Assembly (NCBI GenBank): GCA_944739405.2
Contig: OX123188.2
Location: forward strand, 65,553,251 to 65,617,250
DNA length: 64,000 nt
Reading direction: 5' to 3'
From: Euclidia mi
Lineage: Eukaryota; Arthropoda; Insecta; Lepidoptera; Erebidae
This document shows, in pieces, positions 44,876 through 56,500 of the stretch. Each line of letters starts with the position of its first letter. The stretch's first letter is position 1. Position numbers and translations under genes: made by a program. Under the pieces are notes generated by a model that had not been told where the DNA came from, did no database searches, and saw only the letters and a list, made by a program, of their open reading frames with translations.

Positions 44876-45819
44876 TTGCTATTGTTGTTAATAATTTATT
44901 GTTCTGAAACTTCTAATACATCAGCACGACCTCTTAAAAATTTATTCAGGCACTCAAGTGTGGGCATGTCTGTGAGTGTGTTTTTGTGTTCTTACCAATA
45001 TCTTAATGTGTTTGAGTCAAATTTACTTGACACTAAATATATTATTAATGTATCCCAGTATTCTGTTTTTTCACCTAATGTGGCTAATGCGCTGAGGTTT
45101 TTCTGAACTGTGTCAATTAATTGTCTCAAACACACCGAGGATTCTTTTTCAATATTATTTAAGTTGTATAATGCATGAATGTGATTTCCTATCAGCTGTC
45201 GTTTGTTATCATATCTTTCACACAACAATTTCCACGCTACCTCAAAGTTGTCACCTGTAATTTCTAGTGATTTTATAACTCATGATGCACTGCCCGATAG
45301 TGAGGAACGCAAGTAGTGTAACTTTTGAATGCTATCTAATGTTCTATGCGTAATAAGTGATTGAAATGTGTCTCTGTACTCAAGCCAATCCTGATGATCA
45401 CCCGAGAAGTGTGGCAAGTCAATAGTGGGTAGTTTAATAAATGATTTGGTCCCACCTGAATGATCCTTGTCTGACTCTGGATTAGTTACCAGCTTGTCAT
45501 TTAACTGAATAAGCCGGGAAGCCTGTGCCACCAACAACTGGTAATCATTTTCAAATTGTTCACTTTCTGGGTCTGGTTCATCGGTGAACTCTGAGATGTC
45601 AGCGTTCAATTCAATAAGTGTCTGAACGTCCTGGAAAGTTTTATGTATTGTTTTAAACTCCAAAAGCCTGTTTTTTAGCTCAATAACTTGGATATCTGTT
45701 AATTTATTATTGGGCAGAATGAGGTTAATATATTTTTTAAATAATGTGAGTTTCCTTTTAACAATGCCACATTGTTTGATTAATTCTGTATCATCAGGTT
45801 TATTACCTTTAGTGGCCAT
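44876..45819 (-). pseudogene. BEL/Pao gag region with three in-frame stops
   Basis: The capsid-type part that would coat the RNA. It starts at MATKGNKPDD. The segment FIKLPTIDLPHFSGDHQDWLE is the conserved BEL gag motif (LP...F.G....W). The frame stays the same throughout but is interrupted by TGA near 45278, TAA near 44990 and TAA near 44900. Between the stops the sequence is normal (WKLLCERYDNKRQLIGNHI; MPTLECLNKFLRGRADVLE), so these are point mutations and not rearrangements. Confidence 0.88.
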
Positions 45820-46484
45820 TGCTGTGAATTAAGGACACACAATGTTGCAAAAGAAATAAGTAAGAAAAATATGAGCAGGAAATGTTATCACAGAATTTGT
45901 GTAGATAGTTGTGCAATACTTAAATTATAGCAGCAAGCGGCAGAAAGCAAGGCTGTGCAAAGCTTGAGTGCACAGCTAACACGTGGTGGACGAAGCCCTA
46001 GGCCGCATGCGCGTGGGATGACCACGTGGGGGCTCCTTATTGAGGCAGGCGGCTGGCAATTTAGGCTTGGCAAGCTATCCAGATGCTGGGGAATGTTATT
46101 TTGGTTTTAGTATTATGAAAAAAGGGCTAATTTGATGAGAAGGATTGACATGAGAGGTTATGAAATGCTGATATTTTTTGAATATTTTTGCTTATTTTTG
46201 ATTGAAATAAATTTGTGCTTAGTTTGATAATGTAATTCTCATGAAAATATGAGTCTGAAAAGTCTGATTCAGTAATTGCTGTTGCAATTTGAAAAAAATC
46301 AGTTGAAAAGTTAATAAAGGAAAGAATAATTGGTCTGATTATCTGTTATCCTGATGCTGTGCTGCGCTGAGACCATCGTGGCTGTCTTCGACTGTCGTTG
46401 TCCTCGCCGTGATGATTTTTCTAGAAGTGTCCACGTTGCTTCTTGTAAAGATGGTGTTTATGGCGACGGTCTTCAATCACGAAT

Positions 46485-46504
46485 GGATGGCTTCGAATGG
46501 ACCA
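46485..46504 (-). other. BEL/Pao primer-binding site
   Basis: Directly after the 5' LTR and one spacer base, the minus strand reads TGGTCCATTCGAAGCC. TGG pairs with the CCA end of a tRNA primer. The tRNA species was not identified. Confidence 0.6.
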
Positions 46505-46505
46505 A

Positions 46506-46756
46506 TGTATAATCCATATACAAGTAAACTATGCGATACTGTGCAAAGCGGACTGTATTTCGCGTAAATGTGATATGGTTCGTTACAAAACTGTAAATTC
46601 CGACAAGCCTGGGCGCGCCCTTCAAAAAGTGTGTCTTGCTGTTTCTGTCAACCAACTGTCAGTGCATCCGCTTGTGCGCCAGCGCCCGTGCGGCGCGGCG
46701 TCCAGAAGGCGCGGGGAGGGGGGGGGGCTAGTGCTGTGCGCAGCGTGTCATAGACA
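46506..46756 (-). repeat. BEL/Pao 5' LTR
   Basis: 251 bp. On the minus strand it runs from TGTCTATGACACGCTGCG to GGATTATACA. It differs from the other LTR mainly in a long G tract near 46715-46730. Confidence 0.94.
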
Positions 46757-46761
46757 GGTGG

Positions 46762-46860
46762 TGAAAACGGTAGCTAACGGTCTTATGGCGTACCCTGAGG
46801 AAAGCCTAGTTCCAGCAGTATACTGTAGTAGGCTGATGTGATGTGCTACTTCGTCCATAT
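46762..46860 (+). mobile_element. SINE/LINE tail interrupted by the BEL element
   Basis: AACGGTCTTATGGCGTACCC, AGTTCCAGCAGTATACTG and TAGGCTGATG resemble S2-type tails. The part before 40423 (GGCTTGAGGAGGCTAGCTGG) would be its other half. Confidence 0.5.
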
Positions 46861-46875
46861 TCACAAAATATTGCA

Positions 46876-46947
46876 AACAAGTTAATGTCTAATTACTAAA
46901 AGCCTATACATAGGTATAGGTTTTTAGTAATTAGATATTAGCTTGTT
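46876..46947. repeat. 34-bp inverted repeat, 3 mismatches, 4-nt loop
   Basis: Arms 46876-46909 and 46914-46947 around ATAG. The inner 21 bp have one mismatch. It lies in otherwise unique AT-rich DNA. Confidence 0.9.
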
Positions 46948-47284
46948 CCTCCTAAAACAGCGCAAAACGATTTCGTTGTCACGTAAAAACTCCACTACAA
47001 CATTATATAACCAGGAATCTTTACAAATAGTTTCATACCTGCCACAATTTCTGTATCACAGTGAACTTAGCAAACATTCAAGCAGCTGGTACAGGTAATA
47101 TCGAGTATCGGAATAAATCACCACAAATTTTAACACCGTAGGGATCGAACACACTACACATGGTGCAGCACCAAAGGGCAACGCACGCATTCATTATGCA
47201 TTTGGATTTTTAACGTAGCGGCCTGTGTCTTAGCGTTATTGTTATCAGGCGTATTAAGCTTACACTCAAAAGGCATAAGATTAT

Positions 47285-47533
47285 ATGCATCATCATCATC
47301 ATCAGCCTTTAACAGTCCACTGCTGGACGAGGCCTCTCCTTTGAAAGGAGGAATTGGCCTACTATACCACGCTGGCCAAACGGGTTGGTATAGGGTTTGT
47401 ATCAAATTTTCCTTCTTTTACAGTGTTGTTCTTTGCATAATATGCTCCCTCTGTCGGCTCTTATGACACCCATGGGATGATATGGGGTGGTGACATTCCG
47501 TATTCTTAATCCAACAAGTCACCACACGGAATA
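47285..47533 (-). mobile_element. S2 SINE-like repeat
   Basis: ATCATCATC tail, AACAGTCCACTGCTGGACGA, GGAGGAATTGGCCTACTA, and the head GGGGTGGTGACATTCCG and CACCACACGGAA. Very close to 37327-37565. Confidence 0.82.
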
Positions 47534-48254
47534 TACTATAAATACTCTTTGCCTAAAATGTAGGTACTTTGCAGTAATTGGAACACATTAATGTATGCAA
47601 TTAATAAGAAGGATGCATATTTTATGTTTAATATTAATAGTTGTGATATCCTGTACAAGTTAGTCATTTCCGTAAAAACCAGAACATTTAATCATGAAAA
47701 TGTCAAATCACAAAAAAATACTGTAGATACCTACAAAATTACGTAATGATTCAATAAAGTAATTACCAAAATTACTAAACTGTTGCATGGAGCGAGCTAA
47801 ATAGAATCGTTATTATTTCGACGGCTTACTCGGATTTTAGGAGAAATATCATTAGCACTAACGAAACTTGTCTTTGTCAATTCTAATCTCTGTAAAAAAG
47901 GAACAATGATCGTAATGGAAAAATACCTTCCTACCGTAAACCTTCTTTGTGTATGATGGCAACAAACGCAACTTGGCTTTTTTGGCCAAAAATGTATTAG
48001 AGTCGTGTTCGGCAATCAAAATGCTTTCTTTCTAAGTAAGGAGGAACGTTTTAGTTTTAATAACCAGACAAAATGTAAATAAATACCATACGAAAAAAAA
48101 ACATGTAGCAAATACAGGAGACTTAGAACATGTGAAAAGCTATACATATAAATATAAGTATCTTCAGTAAACACCTAAAAAACCATTCATTGATATGCCT
48201 TCTGTTAAAAATCCAAGATTCTTTAAGAAGATACACTAGAAGTAAAATTGCTGA
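47534..48254. other. AT-rich spacer, nothing recognised
   Basis: A 72-codon minus frame at 47797-48015 has no recognisable domain. Confidence 0.45.
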
Positions 48255-48301
48255 AATAATTCTAGGTACAAGTACAATATATGTACCTACCTAGAATTAT
48301 T
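48255..48301. repeat. Hairpin with 14-bp outer and 5-bp inner stems
   Basis: 48255-48268 pairs perfectly with 48288-48301. After small bulges, 48272-48276 pairs with 48282-48286, leaving a 5-nt loop. Confidence 0.8.
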
Positions 48302-48374
48302 GTACTCAATAATTTTCAAACTTAAACACAACATTACACGCAGTAGTGATAATTTGCCAGGAGGATTTAAGTCT

Positions 48375-48866
48375 CCCCTGGGATCTCCACCTTGTCGTGG
48401 TAGGGGGGCTCAGTAACCGTGGGTTTGAGGTACACCCACGGTAAAGCTAAGTGGGATCCCGGGAGGGGACGCTCCACGTGGGCTTGGGTGCGGCCTGCGT
48501 AGAATGCGTCCCAAGGTGCGGGTACGGAGGACAGTTCCGTCTGTCCCTCGCAGTCGGGTGCGGTCGCGGGAGGAGAGGCGTGTCCGTGTTGCGTTGCCGC
48601 GCGCCCTATCTCCCGCGACCAAATGGGGGCGCACCATCATTGCGTCGCGGTGGGGCCGCAGTTCGGGACCCACCTGACCATCTGGCGAGCCAATACCCGT
48701 CGGGGGGTAGCGAGGAATGCTTCAGTGAAACCCTACCCTCCGACACATGGGTACATGAGGAGCACGGGTTGGTTTTTAGTCAGTAAGAGTCTGACAGTCC
48801 CCTTCGTCCTTCCCCCCCGGGCCGAGGGGCTCCATGAGGATTTTCCAACCCGACACCAAAAAAAAA
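48375..48866 (+). mobile_element. GC-rich non-autonomous retroposon with 16-bp target duplication
   Basis: A 492-bp insertion between perfect repeats AGGAGGATTTAAGTCT (48359-48374 and 48867-48882), ending in a ~10-base A run. It begins CCCCTGGGATCTCCACCTTG and includes GTTGGTTTTTAGTCAGTAAG near 48770. It looks like the joined 5' and 3' ends of an R1-type non-LTR element without ORFs. The family name is uncertain. The 87- to 111-codon frames across it arise from its high GC content and are not genes. Confidence 0.85.
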
Positions 48867-48882
48867 AGGAGGATTTAAGTCT

Positions 48883-49231
48883 GTTTGTACAGATTTTAAT
48901 GATCAACATAACAAATGACTTAAATAGACTTAAATATGAAAAGTAAAAAGTACACAATATACATAATTATAACTACCACCGAAAATTATGCTGTCCTTTA
49001 TGGAATCATCAATGCGTGAAAAAGCTCCGTTTGCTACTTACTATCAGTGGTATTTTATTATACAGTGTGTTATGTATAATAGTTACTATGTTGTTCCCAG
49101 TGTGACCTGATAGATCTCGCTTATCATACTAAGACGTATATTTGATATAACGGAGAACACCTCCAAAGCAGGGAAAAGCGAAATTATGATAAGAAGACCT
49201 TGGGAATTTAACACCGTCTATATTTTTTTAA
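48883..49231. other. AT-rich spacer, nothing recognised
   Basis: No ORF or element boundary was found. Confidence 0.45.
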
Positions 49232-49480
49232 AGGCTCACGCCTGTATCCCCGAAGGGGTAGGCAGAGGTGTAATATTACATCCACATTTCACCATGAATT
49301 TTTAGGTCCCACGTGATAGAGGCCGAGCCTATTGCCGTACCGGGCACATTACCAGACTCCGTGCTGCTACTGAGAATTTCCTAAGGGAAAAACCAAATAA
49401 CACTTTGCCCGACACGGGAATCGAACCCGAGACCTCCCAATCGCATGCGCACATTTATGCCGCGGGACCAACGAGGCAGT
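49232..49480 (-). mobile_element. S1 SINE
   Basis: On the minus strand: TGCCTCGTTGGTCCCGCGG, the B box GGGTTCGATTCCCGTG, the S1 body, and CTACCCCTTCGGGGATACAG. The head type is closer to S1-long than to the 1013 and 4695 copies. Confidence 0.82.
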
Positions 49481-50035
49481 TCATAAATATGACTTGATAA
49501 TATTCGGTGGAAAAACCAACCAATGAATTCCATATCCGATGTTTCCATGGTTTGGAGAACTGAGATACATGTTTGATTTTTTTTGTATGCAGGTTATATC
49601 AAATATGTATCCATCGATCGAATATCAAAACCGTAAATGTGAATTGATTATATCCTAGATGCAAATATTTCACTACATAGGAATGTAATTAGCTAATACA
49701 CACCAGAATGGTGTCGTAACTTTTCATGCATCAAACACCTTTCTACGTCAATAACTTATTGTATCAAAACAAGTTCACAATATAGAACTGGGATTTACGT
49801 GACACCTAATTTATTACGAAACGCTTCATGTTATACAAGCTGGGAAATTGGTTCAAGTAATAGCATGTTTATATTATTATCCATTACGCGATAGTGACAG
49901 CGATAAATGAATGCAGACGTGACTTGGATGTAGTAGTGGAAGAAAAACCTACCATCACATTGGTACCTTTTGTATGACTGCCTAGATAATGATTGAAGGT
50001 AAAAATAACTGTGACTACTTTGATGGCAACATAAC

Positions 50036-50268
50036 TTCACGCCTTTTATCCCCGAAGTGTATTATACACCCACTTTTCGCCAGTCATGTTTGGGTCCCAA
50101 TGTAATAGAGGGCGAGCCTATTGCCATCTACCGGGCATAATTAACGTATTTAATACACACATAACTTCGAAAAGTCAGAGGTGTGTGCCCGAGGTACCTG
50201 GGGATCGAACCTGAGACCATCGTCTCGGCAGTCCGTTAAGTACACCACTGGCCAATCGCCGCTGTACT
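50036..50268 (-). mobile_element. S1 3' fragment next to an S3 head fragment
   Basis: 50036-50150 has S1 body phrases (GGCGAGCCTATTGCC, ACCCACTTTTCGCC). 50155-50268 has S3 phrases (ACACATAACTTCGAAAAGTC, GATCGAACCTGAGACC). One was probably inserted in the other. Confidence 0.6.
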
Positions 50269-52589
50269 TTGATGGCGTTGTTTAATCTGTCTCCTTGCCA
50301 ACATATTATATAACGCAACAAGATTGTTATAGCTTAGATCCCTATACGGTACAATAATTTAATTGAAACCACAATTTGTATTCTCGAGTCTTAGTATTGT
50401 TCGTCTCCGTTTGTTGCATGTTCGTAAAGAGCACGCGATTCTGGGATTATTCCAACTGCAGCTTTAGTCTTACATCAGAAAAAAATATTGAATTCCTGCA
50501 ATGCCTATAAAATGTTATTAAATTTTAGTTACAGCATTTTCCTACATTATATGATAACAGTAATGTCAATATTGTTGTAATGACAGTTCTGTTAAAAGTG
50601 TTTTATTGTATAAATTAGTCACTATTTGTAAACATTACAGAAAGTCAAAATTCAGTTGCACACCACTTAATATGGTAACCACTTTGTCTTCTATGTTAGT
50701 ATTCTTTATCCCTATGACGGCTTGTCAAATGCTGAGGTTCTAAAAAAATCCCTACATGCTTCTTTTGGTCAAATAAAACTATTTCTTTCTTCAGATTCCT
50801 TGTTTGCGATTTTAAGTAAATTTATTATATTATCATAATAATTTTATTTACGGAAATGTGGTATTTACAGATAAGGTACTGTGGTAAAATAGCACAAGAC
50901 TAGTTTTGCTATATTTAGTTAGCATGCAAATATTAAGATGTTACAGATGGCATTATGATAACCTATTATTATCTACGTAAAAAACATAATGTACTATTTT
51001 AAATTACTTTGCTAATAATCTTTAAACTTTTACTAGCATATAATACAATGTAATCCTTTTCATCAGTCATCTTACTCGTTATAATTCTGTTGAAAGGCCA
51101 GATATCAAGTAGCTCAGCCTTCTAATATTTAGTTTCTTTAGCACATATTTGTCCTTCTGTCGGGTCTTTTATCCCATTCGTTTAAAAATAATAAATCAAT
51201 TTTGCCATGGCAATGTACCATGAACTGCGGATGCATAAAATTTTATCTGATATCAATAATATCTTACTAGATAAAACAATAACATTTTACAAATGGCTAG
51301 TAAATTAAGTGTGAAGTCTTAGGAATCTCACGATATTTTTTTGGTCTTGTTGCCCTTACAAGCTTGATGGTGTTGGTATATAAATTACTGTAAAACAAGT
51401 GCTTGCTTGCATATCAGCGTATTACCTCGATAATTATTTTCTTATGTCTTGACCATTAAATCACGATTGCTTTTAACAGTTTTAACTTCATCATCATCCT
51501 TGCATCCGAGACTATCGCCTTCGAGCCATAATTTTATACGTTTTCTAGTCTAAAAAGATTTCTCAGCATTTTATATTTTCTACAGAACGACTGCCGTCTA
51601 TGGCGTCAGTCAATCAATGAAATGCTCATGTATCTTCGAAAGTCTGAACCCGATAATATCATAGTGTGCCATTATTTTGATATGTCAGCTGAGCTATTGC
51701 TGCTTGCTTTAATAAGACTTACAATTTATTAAGGTTGATACGACGGACGGGTACTATGGTGAAAATAAGTTCATCATCACAGTCGTTCTCTCTTGGACAT
51801 AGATCTACTACGGAATTCAATATTCGATTTATAGATAGATCTGTAGATGTTAGATTCATTTTTTATATAAGCTCCATACAAAATATGTCAAATATAAATC
51901 TTGAATCTCAAAATCCATGTACGGATCGAATATTAAAAATGGCCGCTAATAGACTAATCTTGAGCCTTGCGCATAATCCTCCTTGAAAGAAAAACACAGA
52001 AAAGTTTTGAAGTTTCGGCCTTGCACGGGACGTCGTTGCAAATGTAGGCCTCCCGCATAAGTATTTAATAACACCAAAATCTTATACAGTAGCAGTGTGT
52101 CGAATTTATAACATAATTGTCCTTAAGACAAAATTAAAATGCCAACAGATTCTTCTCCAATTATCTACGCACATCCATAACAATTTAACAAACACTCTAT
52201 TTATGCCTTATTTCGTCACGTCAATTCACGTTCTTTCCTAGGTCACTATTTTTCCTTGCTCGTAGTAGGTAATTGTCGTGTGGAAAGTAAGAACTTTTCC
52301 ATAATTTCATGTTTCCATAATTTCAACGGATATTGCGATAATGACCATGCTCCATAGTCGGGCATCGCAATCCACTTTGAACCAACAATCAAGTGCAGTT
52401 GCTTGCTATGTTTCATGTAAAGTCGTCAACAAATTGAATAAAAGTGTATCGTATCAATTTTGGTTCTCTTGTTATGGGGCTACAGCGGAGGAGTATTTTT
52501 TAAACTCTGAAGTAATTGCGCTACATTCCGACCACACTGGGTTTTGTTGAACCTACCATCATTATTTGCCCTGTATATATACTGTCCCA
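50269..52589. other. 2.3 kb spacer
   Basis: 51485-51620 is a worn S3 tail (TTTTCTACAGAACGACTGCC). The rest is AT-rich with no supported gene. The 83-codon frame at 51735-51986 and the 69-codon frame at 52341-52550 show no recognisable domain. Confidence 0.45.
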
Positions 52590-52990
52590 CTGAGGCAGCG
52601 ATAGCCTAGTGGAAATACCAACGGCCTGCCATGCAGAAGGTATCGGGTTCGAATCCACGGCGCGCACCAATGTGTTTTCGAAGTTAAGTGCGTATTAAAT
52701 TGTTAATTATCGCTTGCCCCGTGCCTACGGGAAGCACGTTAAACCGTCGGTCCCGGCTGTCATGAAGATCTTTGACAGTCGATACGGGGTGTCAGTAACC
52801 TCAAATAAACCGGTACTGGTCTTAACCATGGAATATCGCTATCCCTTTGGGTTGTGGAGGTTAGACGGCAGTCTTTTTAAGGAAAAATTGATATTCTGTC
52901 ATATCTGGCTAGTCCAGTAAGCGGACCTCGGGCTCCGAGGCGTGTAAGTCTTGGATGCAACCGGGATAATGCTATGGTGATGATGAATGA
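52590..52990 (+). mobile_element. S3 SINE-like repeat, most complete copy
   Basis: TGAGGCAGCGATAGCCTAG, GGGTTCGAATCCACGG, AATTGTTAATTATCGCTTGC, CTGTCATGAAGATCTTTGAC, then AGTAACCTCAAATAAACCGG and a GATGATGA end. It gives the reference order for the other copies. Confidence 0.75.
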
Positions 52991-53560
52991 TATAATGTCC
53001 CACGGCTGGGCACTGGCCTCATCCCACTATGAGAAGGGCAAGTCCAGAGTACACCATGTTGGCTAAGTGCGGTTTTTTTAAATGGGAATAGGCGGCAAAC
53101 GAACAGACAGATCGCCTGATGGTAAGCAATTACCGTCGCCCACGGACACAAGCAACACCACAGGAGTCACGATAGGATGAGGAGTGGGATGAGAGAGCAG
53201 GAATAGGGGCTAGGGCCTCCGCCACTGTCACTCACCGATCGAAACGCAACAGTTTAAGTACTGTTACTTTACGTCGATTTTCTGTGGGAGGGTAGTACTT
53301 CCCCGGTCGAGCCGGCCCATTCATGCTGAAATCAGCAAGGCTCTACTACCTGTAACAGACTACTTATGTCTTTCAAGAACATTATGTTCAACTCTGAGAA
53401 ATGCAGGTTTCCTCTTGATGTTTTGCTTCACCGTTAAACAAATGGTAATTAGCAATTTAATATGTAATTAACTTTGAAAAGCGAAGGCGTAGTCCTAATC
53501 CACGGCACGCATTGGTGCGCGCCCTGAAATCCATAAGACCATCTGCTAAACAGACTATCA
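52991..53560 (-). mobile_element. S3/LINE tail interrupted by an S5 repeat
   Basis: 53000-53075 (CCCACGGCTGGGCACTGG ... GGCTAAGTGCGG) and 53345-53540 (CAGACTACTTATGTC, AATGCAGGTTTCCTC, TAATCCACGGCACGC) are collinear with the reverse of 38880-39110. S5 (53078-53245) sits between them. Confidence 0.6.
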
Positions 53561-56500
53561 ATATCGCCACAAGACTAATGCGGCTTTTGTCGAACAACAC
53601 AATCGCGTTAACATTACTTGACCGACATGATTATGATTGGGGACAAGAGAAGCAAGTCGCGAGTAATAGTGAAAGCGAGTGATATGAATTTAATCAAAAA
53701 TCTTGGCTTACTTATAGGAGCAATGCCATGACATTAAATGAGAGGTGATTTTCTATCAGACATGTTGACAAATGCTTGATAAAAGTTGCTTATTGTATAA
53801 CAGATACCACTCAAAACATTGCCAGTAACCTAAAATCTTTGCATACCGACAAACTTACGTGTACAGCCAACAATATTCAAAAAACGTGTATAATGTATGA
53901 GTTCTTTATTTCGGTAGCTGCAACTCAAAGATGGTGTAATACAGACAATTAATGAAACAGCATGTTGTTTAGTGTTAGTGTTGCGTATGCACTTATTAGC
54001 GGTATGCGATTTCGTTTATGATAACGACATTGATTTCGTACTATGTGGGTCTGTTATAATTATAATTATTTAACAATTGAAATCAGTCTACTATATGCGG
54101 TTGTCGTATTTTATTTTGGTACTAACGTAACTTTTTGATTGCACTCATGATGGAGTGGTTTAAGCGGTCGCCTCGTCGCTAAGCACTTTGTCCAGTGTCG
54201 TCAGTTCGATCATTACACGAGACTAAACATTGTAGTTATGAGCCAGAAATTAGTGATGCATGTTGTAAAGCCCCTTGTGACATATGATGCATTACATTCC
54301 AGCTGTTGCGTTCTTATAAAAGATTTTACCTACCCATGAATCCCTGACCGCCTTCTTATAAATTTTTGGTCAAGACCGAGATTCCATCTTGTTTTTTATC
54401 TATTGTGTCTCAGACGGCCAAAGCATCTTTTCTTGCATTATACATAATATCACTAAATTACTTTGTGAAATTTGTAGCCATATTTGGCATTCGATTATTT
54501 GTAGTTAATACTAGATAATTAGTACCAGCAATATGCTGGTAAACCATGAAATAACAAGAACCGTTCAATATAATAAGACCATTACATTTATGGCCCTTTG
54601 TAATTACATTATATGTGGTATAGGCATCTACTTTAATTAAAGTTTCGAATGAGCGTTTGTTGTAAGCATCTTCGAAGTCTGACTCAGTTTGAAGTTTCGA
54701 AACCATACCGTAAAGCCTATTGAGAACTAAATCAGCTAGTCTACTTTGCACATAATAATTCTAGCTATAGTTGATACAATTTTGTAAAACTTCACGCAGT
54801 AATCTATTTTTTAATATTTTTTGCGAACGGTTTATATCGAAAGTAACACAAACGACTTAGTTTTTGTCCAGAAATTAAACGTTTTCATAACAATTTAAAT
54901 TACTACACTTAGTTTATTATTAAATTAACTAGGTTATTGGTCCTATGCTCCAAAGGAGTGACAGTATTGGAATCGAATTATAATCGATATGCTTGGTGAC
55001 TCGTTGACGTAATGTTTATAAAACAACGCCTGTGGTTGCAGAATTTACAAGCGTTACTTTTAATTACATTTCTTGTTAACTCAGAAAAAAGTCATCCTAC
55101 TAAGCATGTAGCATTAAAACCAATATTAACAGGTTAAATAAATAATTTTGAGATAGGTTTATTTGTGCGTGCTCTAAAGTCAATTGCATAAATAAAATAT
55201 AAACAATTTATTAAATCAATTCTTATTGTTTGACGTGTATCAGAACGGATTTATAAGTTTGTTACAAAATAATAAATTAAATACCACACCAGTTCTTCAA
55301 TTAGCAATCAAAGATACGATAATATTCGCGATGGAATTAGAACAAGGCAGCGATTGCGGCACTAGCACATCGCTACAAAACGAAACCATCCATTAGAGCA
55401 GCTGATGATAAGAACAAAGCAAGCGTAATTACTAATCAATGCAGCGAATATTCAGCAATAGGTTCAAAGGAATTTGAACTAATCGAAAGTACCAAAATCA
55501 ACAACTACCAATTTAAGTTGATGCTTTTTGTACGTATGAAGCTTAATCTTTACCAAACCATATCATTTGCATACTATTCTATATATGTACGTGCAATACA
55601 TGATTTGACGAGTTCATTAACAATAAATAGATATAAAAACGTGAAAGTCACTTTCAACCACCTCAATCGCATTTGATGCCAAATACTGATTTAAAAATTG
55701 GAGCTTCATTACAAAAAGATTTTCGTGACTTAGCATAACAAAGACATTTTTATTTGTTTAGTTTTTCTAAAATGTTAATGCTCTATATATTGACAACGGC
55801 AATCAGAGTTTCAGAGTAAAGTAGCAAAAAGAGAATACTCCACATTTCATTGAACACGATAAACTGCTGTCTTCTGAAAAAATAACCACATTGGTACGTG
55901 TTACTCGGCCAAGGAAAAACGATGAAATAGAACGATACACGTACTTGGGTGTCAAGGTTTGACAAAGGAACTGGCGTTACTTTGATTACCAGATTTTCAT
56001 CATAATTATAACAAAAAACCATTTCATCGATGGTTGATCGGTAGTTGCGCAAAATACAGGCATGCAGTGACAACAATTCTTTGAATTGTACATGTGCGTA
56101 CAATTGGTAACTATTATGTGGGTGTTTCTTGTTGCATAGATCCATACAATTTTATTGTGGTATTGGCAATGATTTTACACGAATTGATTGTGTGTTACGC
56201 TCACATGAATTTGTCGGTTTTTGTTTGAATAAGTAATTTGTTAATTGTATATATTGTTTGATGTTTGGTTAATAGTTTGACAAGTAGAGAATGTGAAAAA
56301 AGTTCTCAAATCGTTCATATAAAGAAGATATTTTTTGACAAAAGAATGTAATGTTTTTTATAGCATAATTTTACCAGGTGAAAACTGATTTTAAAATACT
56401 ATAGCAATACTGCATAACATTAATAAAGCAATACATGAATGATTTAGGCTTTGTAAGAAACGAAAAAAATACGAGCAAACTTCTTTGCACAATTTGTGAT

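Larger units (their letters stand above)
40428..46756 (-). mobile_element. Complete but inactivated BEL/Pao LTR retrotransposon
   Basis: A 6329-bp element flanked by a 5-bp target duplication GGTGG (40423-40427 and 46757-46761), as BEL/Pao elements produce. Two LTRs of about 250 bp (40428-40675 and 46506-46756) begin TG and end CA. Between them lie gag, zinc knuckles, aspartic protease, reverse transcriptase, RNase H and integrase in that order on the minus strand. The LTRs differ by three substitutions plus a G-tract change, so insertion was recent. Even so the coding region has three in-frame stops, two frameshifts and a damaged polymerase motif, so it cannot move by itself. Confidence 0.96.

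Noticed and set aside
48410..48946. Overlapping GC-rich ORFs of 74-111 codons
   Set aside because: They lie in a GC-rich retroposon with few stop codons on either strand; no protein similarity recognised.
54458..54751. 97-codon minus ORF
   Set aside because: It begins at a GTG, not an ATG, and no domain or partner exon was recognised.
55783..56145. 120-codon minus ORF with an ATG start
   Set aside because: Rich in Tyr, Cys, Phe and Leu. I expect one or two frames of this length by chance in such sequence; no domain recognised.
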